From positions 124,001-188,000 of the forward strand of contig CAIQCB010000057.1 in assembly GCA_903870245.1 (NCBI GenBank): a stretch of DNA of 64,000 nt, written 5' to 3'. The stretch is from an uncultured Methylocystaceae bacterium. GTDB lineage: Bacteria > Pseudomonadota > Alphaproteobacteria > Rhizobiales > Beijerinckiaceae. How positions within the stretch are numbered: position 1 is the first letter of the stretch; every line of letters starts with the position of its first letter. Both the position numbers and the translations under genes were made by a program. Below the pieces are notes generated by a model. It worked only from the letters and a program-made list of their open reading frames with translations. It did no database searches and was not told the DNA's origin. This document shows, piece after piece, positions 25,007-34,198 of this stretch.

Positions 25007-25294
25007 ATGACAAAAATTTCCTTGCTTCCAAAGCTTATCCGTTTGCGCGCCATCAGCGTGACGCTTGTCAGCGCCCTCGCCTTCGCAGCCTGGCTTTATG
25101 CCCATCTTGGCGACTTTACCGCTGAACGCGGCTGGCGCGCCGGAATTCAGGTGGCCGCAATCTCACTTGCCTTCGGTGCGATGGCTCATTTGATCGGCGA
25201 GGCGGTCATGAGCGCGATCCTTGGGCTGCAAAATGATCTCGACGCGCTCGCGCAAAAGCGTGTGCGTCGCCCGGGCGCCGACGACGGGGCCTGA
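25007..25294 (+). CDS. Small inner-membrane protein
   Basis: This is a 95-residue protein with two hydrophobic helices (ISVTLVSALAFAAWLYAHL and IQVAAISLAFGAMAHLIGEAV). The C-terminal tail is charged. The start at MTKIS was chosen over an upstream in-frame ATG at 24980, because the membrane topology fits a short basic N-terminus. Function unknown. Confidence 0.5.
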   Translation: MTKISLLPKLIRLRAISVTLVSALAFAAWLYAHLGDFTAERGWRAGIQVAAISLAFGAMAHLIGEAVMSAILGLQNDLDALAQKRVRRPGADDGA

Positions 25295-25390
25295 ACTTCG
25301 GGCTGAGCAACTCGCCTTTGCCAGCCGCCTGTGATAACCCCTTTTGGCCATTCGCCGCAGTAGGGAAGCGAGCATAGGGGTCGCGTTACG

Positions 25391-26161
25391 ATGTCGGATA
25401 TTTTTCAGGAAGTTGACGAAGACGTCCGCCGGGACAAAGCCGCTGATCTGTGGAAGCGCTATCAGACCCCGGTGTTCGTGATCGCCTTTCTCATTGTCCT
25501 GGCGACCGGCGCCTGGAGCTACTACCAGAACAAGCATCGCCAGGCGGCCGAGTCGGCCAACGCCCGATTCGAAGCCGCTGTTGCGCTCGCCGGCGCCGGG
25601 AAGTCTGCTGAAGCCGCCGCAGCCTTTGACGCGATCGCCAAAGACGCGCCGCCCGGCTATGCGGCGCTGGCCCGCGTTCGCGCCGCCGAAGCCCGCCCCG
25701 ACCGCGCACAGGCTCTCACCGAACTCAATGCAATCGCCGAGGACGCCGGAGTCGATAAAATCACCCAGCAAGTCGCCCTGCTCCGCGCGGCTCTGCTGAT
25801 TCTGGAGCGCGGCGACCGCGAGAAGCTGGAGCGGGCGCTCGGACCGATGATGACCTCGGACGGCGTTTTCCGTTTTTCGGCGCAGGAGTGGAACGGTCTC
25901 GACGCGCTGGCCAATGACGATTACGATGAGGCCGAGCGGGTTTTCGATCAGGTTCTCGCCAACAACGACGCCCCGCAATCGATGCGTCAGCGCGCCGCCG
26001 CCTATCGCGGTCTGCTGCATGCAAGGCGCGGTCCCAAAAAGACTTCAGCCGCTCCGGCGGGCGCCGCCGCCGATGGCGGCAATATCCAGGTGACGCCTGT
26101 GATCGAGCCGGAAAATCCAAACGATAAATCAGCCGGACCGGCGCCATTCGAGACCAAATAG
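25391..26161 (+). CDS. YfgM-like tetratricopeptide membrane protein
   Basis: This is a 256-residue protein. A cytoplasmic N-terminus (residues 1-27) with [16 protein letters not shown] leads into one transmembrane helix ([20 protein letters not shown]). TPR-type helices follow, ending in [19 protein letters not shown], and then an Ala/Pro tail. This matches the TPR_21 family that includes YfgM, an ancillary SecYEG and periplasmic chaperone partner. It lies 79 bases upstream of der. In many proteobacteria bamB lies between the two, but here it is absent. Confidence 0.75.
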   Translation: MSDIFQEVDEDVRRDKAADLWKRYQTPVFVIAFLIVLATGAWSYYQNKHRQAAESANARFEAAVALAGAGKSAEAAAAFDAIAKDAPPGYAALARVRAAEARPDRAQALTELNAIAEDAGVDKITQQVALLRAALLILERGDREKLERALGPMMTSDGVFRFSAQEWNGLDALANDDYDEAERVFDQVLANNDAPQSMRQRAAAYRGLLHARRGPKKTSAAPAGAAADGGNIQVTPVIEPENPNDKSAGPAPFETK

Positions 26162-26240
26162 GCGTTACGACGATCAGCACGATCGCTGGACTTTTCAAAT
26201 ACCGATGGCGTGTTCCACTTCGCGCCGGATATGCAGGATC

Positions 26241-27647
26241 ATGACGTTTTCCCTGGCGATCATCGGTCGACCGAATGTCGGCAAGTCGACGCTGTTTAAT
26301 CGTCTGACCGGCAAGAAGCTGGCGCTGGTGGATGATCGTCCCGGCGTCACGCGCGACCGTCACGAGGGAGCGGCGCGGCTTGCCGATTTGCGCTTCACCA
26401 TCATCGACACCGCTGGTCTGGAGGCAGGCGACAGCGTCACGCTGGAGGGTCGGATGCGCGCACAGACCGAAAACGCGATCCTATCCGCCGACGCCGTGCT
26501 GTTCGTCTTTGACGCCAGAGTCGGCGTGACGCCGGAGGACAAATATTTCGCCGACCTTGTGCGTCGGGCCGGCAAGCCTGTGATCCTCATCGCCAACAAG
26601 GCGGAGGGCAAGGTTGGAGAGGCCGGTGCGCTGGAGGGGTTCTCGCTCGGGCTAGGCGATCCAACCCCGCTCTCCGCCGAGCATGGCGAAGGCATGAGTT
26701 CTCTCTACGACGCCTTGCGCGAGGCATTGCCGGAGCAAACCGCAGAGCCCTCGGACGAAGAAGACGAAGGTCCAATGGCCGTCTTCGACGACGAGGAGGA
26801 TGGCAGCGATCTCGATGTCAGCAAGCCGCTGCGTATCACCGTGGTCGGTCGGCCTAACGCCGGTAAATCGACGCTGATCAATCGAATTCTGGGTGAAGAG
26901 CGACTGCTGACCGGACCGGAGGCGGGAATTACCCGCGACTCGATCGGCGTCGATTTCCTCTGGCGCGATCGAAAGCTCAAACTCTTTGACACCGCCGGCC
27001 TGCGCAAACGCGCCCGCGTTGTCGACAAGCTTGAGAAGCTCTCCGCAGCCGACGCTTTGCGCGCCGTTCGTTTTTCCGAAGTCGTGGTTCTACTGGTCGA
27101 TTCGACCATTCCATTCGAGAAGCAGGACCTGACTATCGCCGACCTGGCCGCGCGCGAGGGGCGCGCGTTTGTTATTGCGCTCGGTAAATGGGATTTGATC
27201 GAGGATAAGGGCGCAACGCTGACACGTCTGCGTGAAGAGGCGGAGCGTCTGTTGCCTCAGGTGCGCGGATGTCCTGTCGCGCCCGTATCCGGCGCGACCG
27301 GGCAGGGGCTGGAAGGGCTGATGCAGGCCATCGTCGCAACGCATGTCGTCTGGAACAAACGCATCGCAACCGGACGGCTCAATCGCTGGCTGTCGTCCAC
27401 GCTGGAGCAGTCGCCGCCGCCGGCGGTGGCGGGACGCCGCATCAAGATCCGCTACATCACCCAGCCGAAATCACGGCCGCCGCATTTCGTTTTGTTTGGC
27501 AATCAGCTCGACGAATTGCCGACGAGTTATGAGCGCTACCTGATCAACGGTTTGCGCAAGGCCTTTGACCTGCCGGGCGTGCCGCTTCGCATATCAAAAA
27601 AATCAGGCGAAAATCCCTTTGAGGGGAAAAAGCGTCGCGACGCCTGA
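26241..27647 (+). CDS. der: Ribosome biogenesis GTPase Der (EngA)
   Basis: This 468-residue protein starts at the internal ATG ([17 protein letters not shown]). It has two tandem GTPase domains: G1 GRPNVGKST with DTAGLE near the start, and a second GRPNAGKST with DTAGLR from about residue 205. NKAE/GKWD and a KH-like C-terminus ([19 protein letters not shown]) follow. The acidic linker between the G domains is longer than usual. Der acts in 50S subunit assembly. The stop codon lies in a hairpin shared with a convergent gene. Confidence 0.97.
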   Translation: MTFSLAIIGRPNVGKSTLFNRLTGKKLALVDDRPGVTRDRHEGAARLADLRFTIIDTAGLEAGDSVTLEGRMRAQTENAILSADAVLFVFDARVGVTPEDKYFADLVRRAGKPVILIANKAEGKVGEAGALEGFSLGLGDPTPLSAEHGEGMSSLYDALREALPEQTAEPSDEEDEGPMAVFDDEEDGSDLDVSKPLRITVVGRPNAGKSTLINRILGEERLLTGPEAGITRDSIGVDFLWRDRKLKLFDTAGLRKRARVVDKLEKLSAADALRAVRFSEVVVLLVDSTIPFEKQDLTIADLAAREGRAFVIALGKWDLIEDKGATLTRLREEAERLLPQVRGCPVAPVSGATGQGLEGLMQAIVATHVVWNKRIATGRLNRWLSSTLEQSPPPAVAGRRIKIRYITQPKSRPPHFVLFGNQLDELPTSYERYLINGLRKAFDLPGVPLRISKKSGENPFEGKKRRDA

Positions 27648-27660
27648 AACGCCTCAGGCG
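27641..27660. terminator. Compact convergent hairpin
   Basis: CGCCTGA (27641-27647) pairs with TCAGGCG (27654-27660). The left arm contains the TGA of der and the right arm encodes the TGA of the opposite-strand gene. There is no T-run, so intrinsic termination is uncertain. Confidence 0.35.
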
Positions 27661-28148
27661 AACAGGCTGGACGCCCGAGCCGCAAGCAGCATCCAGATCA
27701 GCAGGAACGGCATCAGCAGAATGAAACTGTTGAGCGACAGATGCAGGGCCATGTGGTAATTTCTGTGTCGCTTTGCGATTTCGGCCAGCAGAGCCGCCTC
27801 GTAATCCGGGACGCTTCCGCATTGGACCATATCTCCCGGAGACATGACGAACAGACAACGCATGTCAATCCACGCCGCCAGGGCGAAGCAGGCGATATAT
27901 ACAAGGATCGCCGCACGAATGTAGTGCGCGTAGGGGGCAGAGGCCTCTACGAGGCCCAGCCCGAAGGTCAGCGCGGCAAGCACGACTGAGATGAATTGCA
28001 GCAGCGCCGCGCTTTTGGAGTCGAGCACGGCCATGTCGTGCAAAACGCTGTCGGCGATGCTGTTGATGTTTTGGCTGGCTGAGATTCGCAGCAGATGATA
28101 GCCTCGCTCAAGTTCAGACATATTCCGGGACGTGCGCTTGAACACCAT
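27654..28148 (-). CDS. Membrane protein of unknown function, three transmembrane helices
   Basis: This is a 164-residue protein. A helical soluble N-terminus (residues 1-45, RNMSELERGYHLLRISASQNINSI) precedes LDSKSAALLQFISVVLAAL and two more hydrophobic segments: IRAAILVYIACFALAAW and FILLMPFLLIWMLLAA. The DSKSAALL-type first helix and hairpin topology recall membrane effectors of the PycTM type, but I saw no partner cyclase, so this stays a suggestion. It is downstream of a pair of 14-base palindromes. Confidence 0.5.
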   Translation of the reverse strand: MVFKRTSRNMSELERGYHLLRISASQNINSIADSVLHDMAVLDSKSAALLQFISVVLAALTFGLGLVEASAPYAHYIRAAILVYIACFALAAWIDMRCLFVMSPGDMVQCGSVPDYEAALLAEIAKRHRNYHMALHLSLNSFILLMPFLLIWMLLAARASSLFA

Positions 28149-28201
28149 TGGTCCGTTCTTTCCTAAGCCGGGCGATATAGCTAATCATCCATAACATTGA
28201 T

Positions 28202-28249
28202 CGAGGCGGGCGACGCAATTGCGTCCGAGGCGGGCGACGCAATTGCGTC
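28202..28249. repeat. Two exact 24-base tandem copies, each with a 14-base palindrome
   Basis: Copies at 28202-28225 and 28226-28249 are identical. Each contains the perfect palindrome GACGCAATTGCGTC (28212-28225 and 28236-28249). The second overlaps the stop of the hydrolase gene. They lie 53-100 bases upstream of the membrane protein gene on the minus strand, so they are candidate operators. Confidence 0.7.
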
Positions 28250-28862
28250 AATGACTCCAATCCTGAGCAAGATCATGCCGCGCCAGCGCGCCATGGATGG
28301 CGCTGACGAACGCCTCGCGCGTTTCGATCTCCCGCACCAGCGCCTGGCGCAGCCTCGCCGGCAATTCAAGCTGGACGCCGGCTCCGGCGCGGCCGCGATT
28401 GCAGATATTATCGACGTCGCGCCCTGATAGCGGATGGCCGTCGCCGACAGCCTTTGCTACCAGACCTGCTTCGCCAAGCGCGGCGGCGATGGCGTCGCGC
28501 AACGAATCGTGTCGGCCGCCGACCCAGGCGGCCCAGGCGTCATCCTTGTCCTTACGGCCATGAACGGTGACCACAATGTCGGCGCCCGCGACCAGCGCCA
28601 GCGCCTGCGGCTCGTCAAACCGTCGCGAGGCGATGTGCATCCCCTGGCCACGCGCCCGTGGTTCGAGCGACTCAAAGACGTAACAGGAGTGACGCTCCCC
28701 GGCGAGGTAGCCGGCGACGAGATGGGTCCCGGGCTCGATGAAGCCGCCATGCGGAGCCATGATCAAGACTGGCGAGTCACGCCGAATGGCCAGGACACGG
28801 TAATGGATCCCCTCCGTCTCCTGCGCGGCGAGGGCGGCGAAATTTTCATAGCGGTCGATCAT
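28248..28862 (-). CDS. Poly-gamma-glutamate hydrolase family protein
   Basis: This 204-residue protein is in the PgdS/PF05908-like metal-dependent group. MAPHGGFIEPGTH is the diagnostic zinc-binding segment, followed by HSCYVFESL, MHIASRRFDEPQAL, TVHGRKD and GRDVDNICNRG. Family members release short gamma-linked chains and were first described in a Bacillus phage. No signal peptide is visible here, so the location is uncertain. It is divergent from the rubrerythrin cluster. The host role is unknown. Confidence 0.75.
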   Translation of the reverse strand: MIDRYENFAALAAQETEGIHYRVLAIRRDSPVLIMAPHGGFIEPGTHLVAGYLAGERHSCYVFESLEPRARGQGMHIASRRFDEPQALALVAGADIVVTVHGRKDKDDAWAAWVGGRHDSLRDAIAAALGEAGLVAKAVGDGHPLSGRDVDNICNRGRAGAGVQLELPARLRQALVREIETREAFVSAIHGALARHDLAQDWSH

Positions 28863-28972
28863 GCCGCAACTTCCATATTTCTGTTTTTTATGGACTATTT
28901 ATCTTCGTTGCCGTCAGCGCGGCGCCGGCGTCATCGACAGAAAAATGATCCCGACGACTGGACGCCGGCTAG

Positions 28973-28988
28973 TTTTGAATTATTCTAA
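28973..28988. promoter_or_regulatory. Candidate iron-control element (Irr-type box)
   Basis: TTTTGAATTATTCTAA is close to the palindromic Irr box TTTAGAA-N3-TTCTAAA of alphaproteobacteria, with a one-base mismatch in the left half. It lies 61 bases before the rubrerythrin start. Irr regulates iron and heme genes in rhizobia. Binding is inferred only from sequence. Confidence 0.4.
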
Positions 28989-29049
28989 GGAAGACCGGAC
29001 GGGAAGGGCAGTTGCGCTCCCGACGGTATCGTTTTTTCTGGAGGCATCA

Positions 29050-29469
29050 ATGGCTACGCTGAAGGGCAGCAAAACCGAGGCGAATCTCAAGGCCGCGTTC
29101 GCGGGAGAGTCGCAGGCGAATCGCCGCTATCTATATTTCGCTCAAAAGGCTGACGTCGAAGGCTATAACGACGTCGCCGCCGTATTCCGTTCCACGGCGG
29201 AAGGCGAAACCGGCCACGCCCATGGCCATCTCGAATTTCTGGAGGGCGTTGGCGATCCGGCGACCGGCCTGCCGATCGGCAAGACCGCTGACAATCTGAA
29301 GGCCGCCGTCGCCGGTGAGACGCACGAATACACCGATATGTATCCGGGCATGGCGCGTTCGGCCCGTGAAGAAGGCTTTGAGGAAATCGCCGACTGGTTC
29401 GAGACGCTGGCCAAGGCCGAGCGTTCGCACGCCGGCCGCTTCCAGCGCGCGCTCGACGAGCTGAAGTAA
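29050..29469 (+). CDS. Rubrerythrin
   Basis: This 139-residue protein starts at MATLKGS, with GGAG seven bases upstream; the longer frame to 28861 has no support. The four-helix diiron domain shows [13 protein letters not shown] with one Glu, [11 protein letters not shown] (ExxH), [11 protein letters not shown], and [10 protein letters not shown] as the second ExxH. No C-terminal rubredoxin Cys pair is present, so this is the short erythrin-type form. It probably acts as a peroxide reductase in the cytoplasm. It leads an operon with an FeS-oxidoreductase and a DUF3501 gene. Confidence 0.9.
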   Translation: MATLKGSKTEANLKAAFAGESQANRRYLYFAQKADVEGYNDVAAVFRSTAEGETGHAHGHLEFLEGVGDPATGLPIGKTADNLKAAVAGETHEYTDMYPGMARSAREEGFEEIADWFETLAKAERSHAGRFQRALDELK

Positions 29470-29560
29470 GTTATACTGTTTCGATGACGATCATGGTCCG
29501 GCGCCGCGGGCGCCGGACGCACTGCGCGGCTGCTTCGCGCATCATTTGCGGCAGGTTACG

Positions 29561-30910
29561 ATGAGAGAAGGCAGTCTCGAAGCGCCGATCCGGCATCCGC
29601 TCGACTGGCAAAATCCGGAGTTTTACGACGAAGCCAGGCTTGACGCCGAGTTGCGGCGCGTTTTCGATATCTGCCACGGCTGCCGCCGCTGCTTTAACCT
29701 CTGCGACTCCTTTCCGCGTCTGTTCGATCTTGTCGATGAATCGAAGAGCGGCGAACTCGATACCGTCGCCAGCGCCGATTTCAAGACGGTCGTCGACGCC
29801 TGCACACTGTGCGACATGTGCTTCCTGACGAAGTGTCCCTATGTGCCGCCGCATGAATTCAATCTTGATTTTCCGCATCTGATGCTGCGCTACCGGGCTG
29901 TCGAAGCGAAAAAACAGGGTGTGCCCGCCGCTGATCGGCAACTCACCGAAACAGACCGCAACGGCAAACTTGCGACGCTGATCGCCGGCGCAGCAAATTG
30001 GGCGACGCGCCTCGACAACAAAACCATGCGCGGCCTGATCGAAAAGACAGCCGGTATTGATCGTAACGCCGAGTTGCCAACCTATGCGTCGCAAACTTTG
30101 GAGGCGCGCGCCGCAGCCCATCCGCCGACGCGCAATGCGCAATCGCCCGCGAAGGCGCGCAAGGTGGCGCTCTACGCCACGTGCTATGGCGATTATAACG
30201 ATTCCTCTATCGGCATGGCGGCGCTCCACGTGTTGGCAGCCAATGGCGTCGAGACAAAGGTCTTGAACCCGCATTGTTGCGGCATGCCAAAACTCGAACA
30301 AGGGCTGATCGGCGAGGTCGCCGAGGCGGCCCGAAAGGTCGCAGCCGCTTTCGCTCCCTTGATTGACGAGGGCTATGACATCGTCGCGCCGGTGCCGTCC
30401 TGCGCATTGATGCTTAAATTCGAATGGCCTCTGATTCTGCCCGAAGATGAGAGCGTCAGGAAACTGTCCAGGGCGACCTTCGATCTTTCCGAATATGTTG
30501 TCGATATCGCCCGCAAGGAGGGCCTCGCCGAGGGCATGACGCCGGTTGAGGGCGGCGTCGCTTTTCATGTGTCTTGCCACTCGCGCGCGCAAAATATTGG
30601 TCAGAAGGGCGCGGAGTTGCTGAATCTGATCCCGCACGCCGATGTCGACGTCGTCGAGCGTTGTTCCGGGCATGGCGGCGCCTGGGGATACAAGAAAGGC
30701 CATTTCGAAACCGCGATGAAGATCGGCAAACCGGCGGCTCGCCAGCTCAACGCCGCCGGCAAGAAACATGTCGTCTCTGAATGTCCGCTCGCCGGCATCC
30801 ATATCGAACAGGAAATCGGTCAACTCGTTTCAGAGACGCCAAAACCCGAGCGTGTTGCGCATCCGATCGTGCTGATGGCGCGCGCTTACGGCTTCGACGA
30901 TAAAAGCTAG
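29561..30910 (+). CDS. GlpC-like iron-sulfur oxidoreductase
   Basis: This 449-residue protein starts at ATG 29561. Two [4Fe-4S] motifs sit near the N-terminus, CHGCRRCFNLC and CTLCDMCFLTKCP. Two CCG-type domains follow: HCCGMP and a later SCHSRAQNIGQKG with RCSGHGG, as in heterodisulfide reductase D-type and glycerol-3-phosphate dehydrogenase C subunits. It is probably a peripheral electron-transfer subunit in the cytoplasm. It lies between rubrerythrin and DUF3501, a grouping seen in many alphaproteobacteria. Inference: it may pass electrons to the rubrerythrin. Confidence 0.85.
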   Translation: MREGSLEAPIRHPLDWQNPEFYDEARLDAELRRVFDICHGCRRCFNLCDSFPRLFDLVDESKSGELDTVASADFKTVVDACTLCDMCFLTKCPYVPPHEFNLDFPHLMLRYRAVEAKKQGVPAADRQLTETDRNGKLATLIAGAANWATRLDNKTMRGLIEKTAGIDRNAELPTYASQTLEARAAAHPPTRNAQSPAKARKVALYATCYGDYNDSSIGMAALHVLAANGVETKVLNPHCCGMPKLEQGLIGEVAEAARKVAAAFAPLIDEGYDIVAPVPSCALMLKFEWPLILPEDESVRKLSRATFDLSEYVVDIARKEGLAEGMTPVEGGVAFHVSCHSRAQNIGQKGAELLNLIPHADVDVVERCSGHGGAWGYKKGHFETAMKIGKPAARQLNAAGKKHVVSECPLAGIHIEQEIGQLVSETPKPERVAHPIVLMARAYGFDDKS

Positions 30911-30966
30911 ACAATTGACCGGCGCGTGCGCCGCACTTACCGGTCGCCGCAGCGAAGAGGCTCAAC

Positions 30967-31557
30967 ATGACGCATCGTCCCGAACTGACCCCCGCTGATA
31001 TTTTGCCGTGGACGGAATACGCCAGGGATCGCGCCGAGCATCGTCGTCGAATCACGGCGATCAAGCGCCATCGACGTATTGAGGTCGGTCCCTATGTGAC
31101 CTTCTATTTCGAAAGCTTCGAGACGATGTGGCTTCAGGTGCAGGAAATGCTGCATATCGAGAAGGGCGGCGCGGAGCAGATCGTCGACGAACTCGCCGCC
31201 TATAATCCGCTTGTCCCCAAAGGCCGCGAACTTGTCGCAACTTTCATGATCGAGATCGACGATCCGCTACGCCGGGCCCGTGTGCTCGCGCAATTGGGCG
31301 GCGTCGAGGAGACCGCTTTTATCGAGGTCGCCGGCGAGCGAATTCTTGGCAAGCCGGAGGCCGATCAGGATCGCACAAGCGCCGAGGGCAAGGCGAGTTC
31401 GGTTCAGTTCGTGCATTTCCATTTCACCGACGCGCAGGCGAAAGCTTTCAGCGAACCAAATGGGCGCGTCATCATTGGCCTATCGCATCCCGCCTATAAT
31501 CACATGGCGGTGATGTCGGAGGCGACGCGTCTCGCTCTGGCGGGGGATTTCAGATAA
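30967..31557 (+). CDS. DUF3501 family protein
   Basis: This 196-residue protein is a DUF3501 protein. The opening LTPADILPWTEYARDR with ERRRRI-like basics and a VGPYVTFYFESFETMWLQVQEML core match the family. It ends with HPAYNHMAVMSEATRLAL. No catalytic motif is known. It is the third gene of the rubrerythrin operon, 56 bases behind the FeS protein, so it is likely involved in the same redox task. Confidence 0.85.
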   Translation: MTHRPELTPADILPWTEYARDRAEHRRRITAIKRHRRIEVGPYVTFYFESFETMWLQVQEMLHIEKGGAEQIVDELAAYNPLVPKGRELVATFMIEIDDPLRRARVLAQLGGVEETAFIEVAGERILGKPEADQDRTSAEGKASSVQFVHFHFTDAQAKAFSEPNGRVIIGLSHPAYNHMAVMSEATRLALAGDFR

Positions 31558-31621
31558 CCCCCCGTCAGATGAAACCTGATTTGCCAAAATGATTACTCGA
31601 GGTCGGTTTTTTCGACCAAAG

Positions 31622-31852
31622 TCAACGACTGAATACGCGTATGCATCTCCAGCTCTTGCAGACGCGTTTCACTTCGCCCGTATTGCTCCGACAAGCGCGC
31701 AACGATGTGCAGACCGGTTTCCATCCCTTCGCGCATGCTGGCGCGGGGGTCGGTCTGGGACAAAAGCCGAGCGTTAAAGCCTCCGCCGGCCCCGTGGCCA
31801 GAATTGCGGCGGAAAATGCGATGGCGATAACGCTGCCTTGCGATTTTTTCAT
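31622..31852 (-). CDS. Small exported cysteine-rich protein
   Basis: This protein has 76 residues from an ATG preceded by GAGGGAGGA, a strong ribosome site. MKKSQGSVIAIAFSAAIL...AEA is a signal peptide. The mature part of about 50 residues holds six Cys in a C-x8-C-x7-C-x5-C-x10-C-x4-C pattern with a GWKPVC core, probably three disulfides in the periplasm. A longer frame in another register exists but has no signal. No family recognised. Confidence 0.6.
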   Translation of the reverse strand: MKKSQGSVIAIAFSAAILATGPAEALTLGFCPRPTPAPACAKGWKPVCTSLRACRSNTGEVKRVCKSWRCIRVFSR

Positions 31853-31992
31853 GCTGTCCTCCCTCAGAACGCTCAAATGTAAACACGCCTTCGGGAAATG
31901 GTCAAACGCCCCTGATACGTCGAGGCGCCTGTCGCGATGAAAATTGCCGCTCCGGTAACTGTCCAGCGCGCAGAATTTCCCATTTGTTCTTG

Positions 31993-32040
31993 AGAAAACT
32001 TGCAAGAAAACTTGCAAGAAAACTTGCAGGAGAACTTCCC
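31993..32040. repeat. 12-base tandem repeats in a divergent promoter region
   Basis: AGAAAACTTGCA is present three times exactly (31993-32004, 32005-32016, 32017-32028), with a fourth diverged copy. The unit holds the palindromic CTTGCAAG at each junction. It lies between the exported Cys-rich gene and prfC. Confidence 0.75.
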
Positions 32041-32162
32041 GACCGTTACCCAAGGCGCCCGGGACCCCTGCAAACCCGCTCCGGTTGTGGCCCGTCCGCA
32101 ATAGCGGTTTAGGGGATCCTACCCAAATGCGCGCCCGTCGCGCTCGTCAGGAACCGAATTTT

Positions 32163-33749
32163 GTGACTATCCCCGCCAAAAGCGATCCAGTTTCCCGCCG
32201 CCGCACTTTCGCGATCATCTCGCATCCCGACGCCGGTAAGACCACGCTCACCGAAAAACTGCTCCTCTTCGGCGGCGCGATCCAGCTCGCCGGCGCGGTG
32301 AAGGCCAAGCGCAACGCCCAGCAGACCCGGTCCGACTGGATGAGCATCGAGCGCGAGCGCGGCATTTCGGTCGTCACCTCGGTGATGACCTTCGAATACG
32401 CCGATTGCGTCTTCAATCTGCTCGATACGCCCGGCCACGAGGACTTCTCCGAGGACACTTATCGCACGCTCTCGGCCGTCGACGCGGCGGTGATGGTGAT
32501 CGACGCCGCCAAGGGTATCGAGGCGCGCACACGCAAACTCTTCGAGGTCTGTCGCCTGCGCGATATTCCCATCGTCACCTTCGTCAACAAGCTCGACCGC
32601 GAGACCCGCGATCCCTTCGATCTGCTCGACGAAATCGAAAAGACCCTGGCGCTCGATACAACCCCGATCACCTGGCCGATCGGCGGCGGCAAGAATTTCG
32701 CCGGCACTTACCGCTTCGCCTCCAGAACCATTCGCCGCATTGATAAGGACGACGAACTGATCGAGACAAAGGGGCTCGACGATCCGATCTTCGACACGCT
32801 CTTGCCGAATGGCGCGGACGCCTGGCGCGAGGAGGCGATGCTGGCGGCCGAAGGCAGCAAGCCCTTCGATCTTGCCGCCTTTCGGGAAGGCCATCTGACG
32901 CCTGTGTTTTTCGGCAGCGCCTTGCGCAACTTCGGCGTACGCGATCTGATCGACGCCATGGCCGAATACGCCCCAAGCCCGCGCGCCCAGGCCGCCGACA
33001 AGCGCATGGTCGAGGCGAACGAACCGAAGATGACCGGCTTCGTATTCAAGATTCAGGCGAATATGGACCCCAATCATCGCGACCGCATCGCCTTTATGCG
33101 CGTGTGCTCCGGCAAGCTGACGCGCGGCATGAAGGCGCGGCTGGCGCGCACGGGCAAAAGCATTCCGCTCAACGCGCCGCAATTCTTCTTCGCGCGCGAC
33201 CGCTCCATTGCCGACGAGGCCTTCGCCGGCGATGTCGTCGGTCTGCCCAACCATGGCGCGCTGCGCATCGGCGATACGCTGACGGAGGGCGAGGAGCTGG
33301 TGTTTCGCGGCGTGCCGAGTTTTGCGCCGGAAATCCTGCGCCGCATTCTGATCTCGGACGCAATGAAGGCCAAGAAACTGCGCGAGGCGCTACAACAGCT
33401 CGCCGAGGAGGGCGTCGTGCAGGTGTTCACGCCGCATGATGGCTCCGGCGCCATCGTCGGCGTCGTCGGCGCGCTGCAGCTCGATGTGCTGGCGACGCGG
33501 CTTGAGGCCGAATATGGCCTGCAAACGCGCTACGAACAATCGCGATTCACGGTTTGCCGCTGGATCAATTCGAAAGATCCTCTGAAACTCAAAGCCTTCA
33601 TCGACTCGCATGGCTCCAGCATCGCCGACGATCTCGACGGCGCGCCAGTGTTCATGTCGACATCGGCTTTTCAGTTGAATTACGATTCTGAACGCAATCC
33701 GGAGATCGTATTCACCGATGTGAAGGATTATCAGAAAAGCGCGGCGTGA
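32163..33749 (+). CDS. prfC: Peptide chain release factor 3
   Basis: This 528-residue RF3 GTPase recycles RF1/RF2 from the ribosome. The start at GTG 32163, with AGGAA nine bases before it, gives 13 residues before RRTFAIISHPDAGKTT, as in Escherichia coli; an ATG at 32127 is possible. SHPDAGKTT (G1), DTPGHEDFSEDTYR (G3) and FVNKLDRE (G4) are present. The length matches the family (529 in E. coli). It stands alone. Confidence 0.95.
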   Translation: MTIPAKSDPVSRRRTFAIISHPDAGKTTLTEKLLLFGGAIQLAGAVKAKRNAQQTRSDWMSIERERGISVVTSVMTFEYADCVFNLLDTPGHEDFSEDTYRTLSAVDAAVMVIDAAKGIEARTRKLFEVCRLRDIPIVTFVNKLDRETRDPFDLLDEIEKTLALDTTPITWPIGGGKNFAGTYRFASRTIRRIDKDDELIETKGLDDPIFDTLLPNGADAWREEAMLAAEGSKPFDLAAFREGHLTPVFFGSALRNFGVRDLIDAMAEYAPSPRAQAADKRMVEANEPKMTGFVFKIQANMDPNHRDRIAFMRVCSGKLTRGMKARLARTGKSIPLNAPQFFFARDRSIADEAFAGDVVGLPNHGALRIGDTLTEGEELVFRGVPSFAPEILRRILISDAMKAKKLREALQQLAEEGVVQVFTPHDGSGAIVGVVGALQLDVLATRLEAEYGLQTRYEQSRFTVCRWINSKDPLKLKAFIDSHGSSIADDLDGAPVFMSTSAFQLNYDSERNPEIVFTDVKDYQKSAA

Positions 33750-33795
33750 CAGGCCAGCGTTGGCGAATGGATGAAAAAACGGAGGAGTCGGAAAA

Positions 33796-34107
33796 ATGAG
33801 AAAGTCGTTTTTCGTTATCGCCGTCGCCGCGCAGCTAACGGCTTTTTTCATCTTAACGCCCGCGCAGGCGAATGAGATTTTTGACATGCTCGGTGGCGCG
33901 CCGGCTGATGGCCTGGTGTCGATGGAGGACATTCTCTCTCTCGCGCGCGAGAGGGCGACGGTAACCGTCACCGAAATCGAACTCGAACGCGAACGCGGCA
34001 AATGGATTTACGAGGTTGAATTACGGACGCCCGAGGGTCGTGAGATCGAACTGACTTACGACGCCCAATCAGGCGATTTGCTATCGCGCAGACGCAGTCG
34101 AAGATAA
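33796..34107 (+). CDS. Exported PepSY-domain protein
   Basis: This 103-residue protein has a signal peptide (VIAVAAQLTAFFILTPAQA). One PepSY module then follows, MEDILSLARERATVTVTEIEL, ending in WIYEVELRTPEGREIELTYDAQSGDLL. PepSY proteins often inhibit peptidases or sense the envelope. GGAG lies nine bases before the ATG. It may be periplasmic. Confidence 0.85.
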   Translation: MRKSFFVIAVAAQLTAFFILTPAQANEIFDMLGGAPADGLVSMEDILSLARERATVTVTEIELERERGKWIYEVELRTPEGREIELTYDAQSGDLLSRRRSRR

Positions 34108-34198
34108 CTTATCCCGCCAGTCATTTCTCCAACCTCCATGCGAAGCATATCTCGCATGGCTGGTTTGCAGGATGTGTGAAAAGAAGGAATCCTCGTCC

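Noticed and set aside
31593-31886. A 97-codon minus-strand frame overlapping the Cys-rich gene
   Set aside because: The other frame has a signal peptide and a strong ribosome site and fits a real protein better.
31993-32040. Short tandem repeats as a possible CRISPR array
   Set aside because: Units are 12 bases with no spacers.
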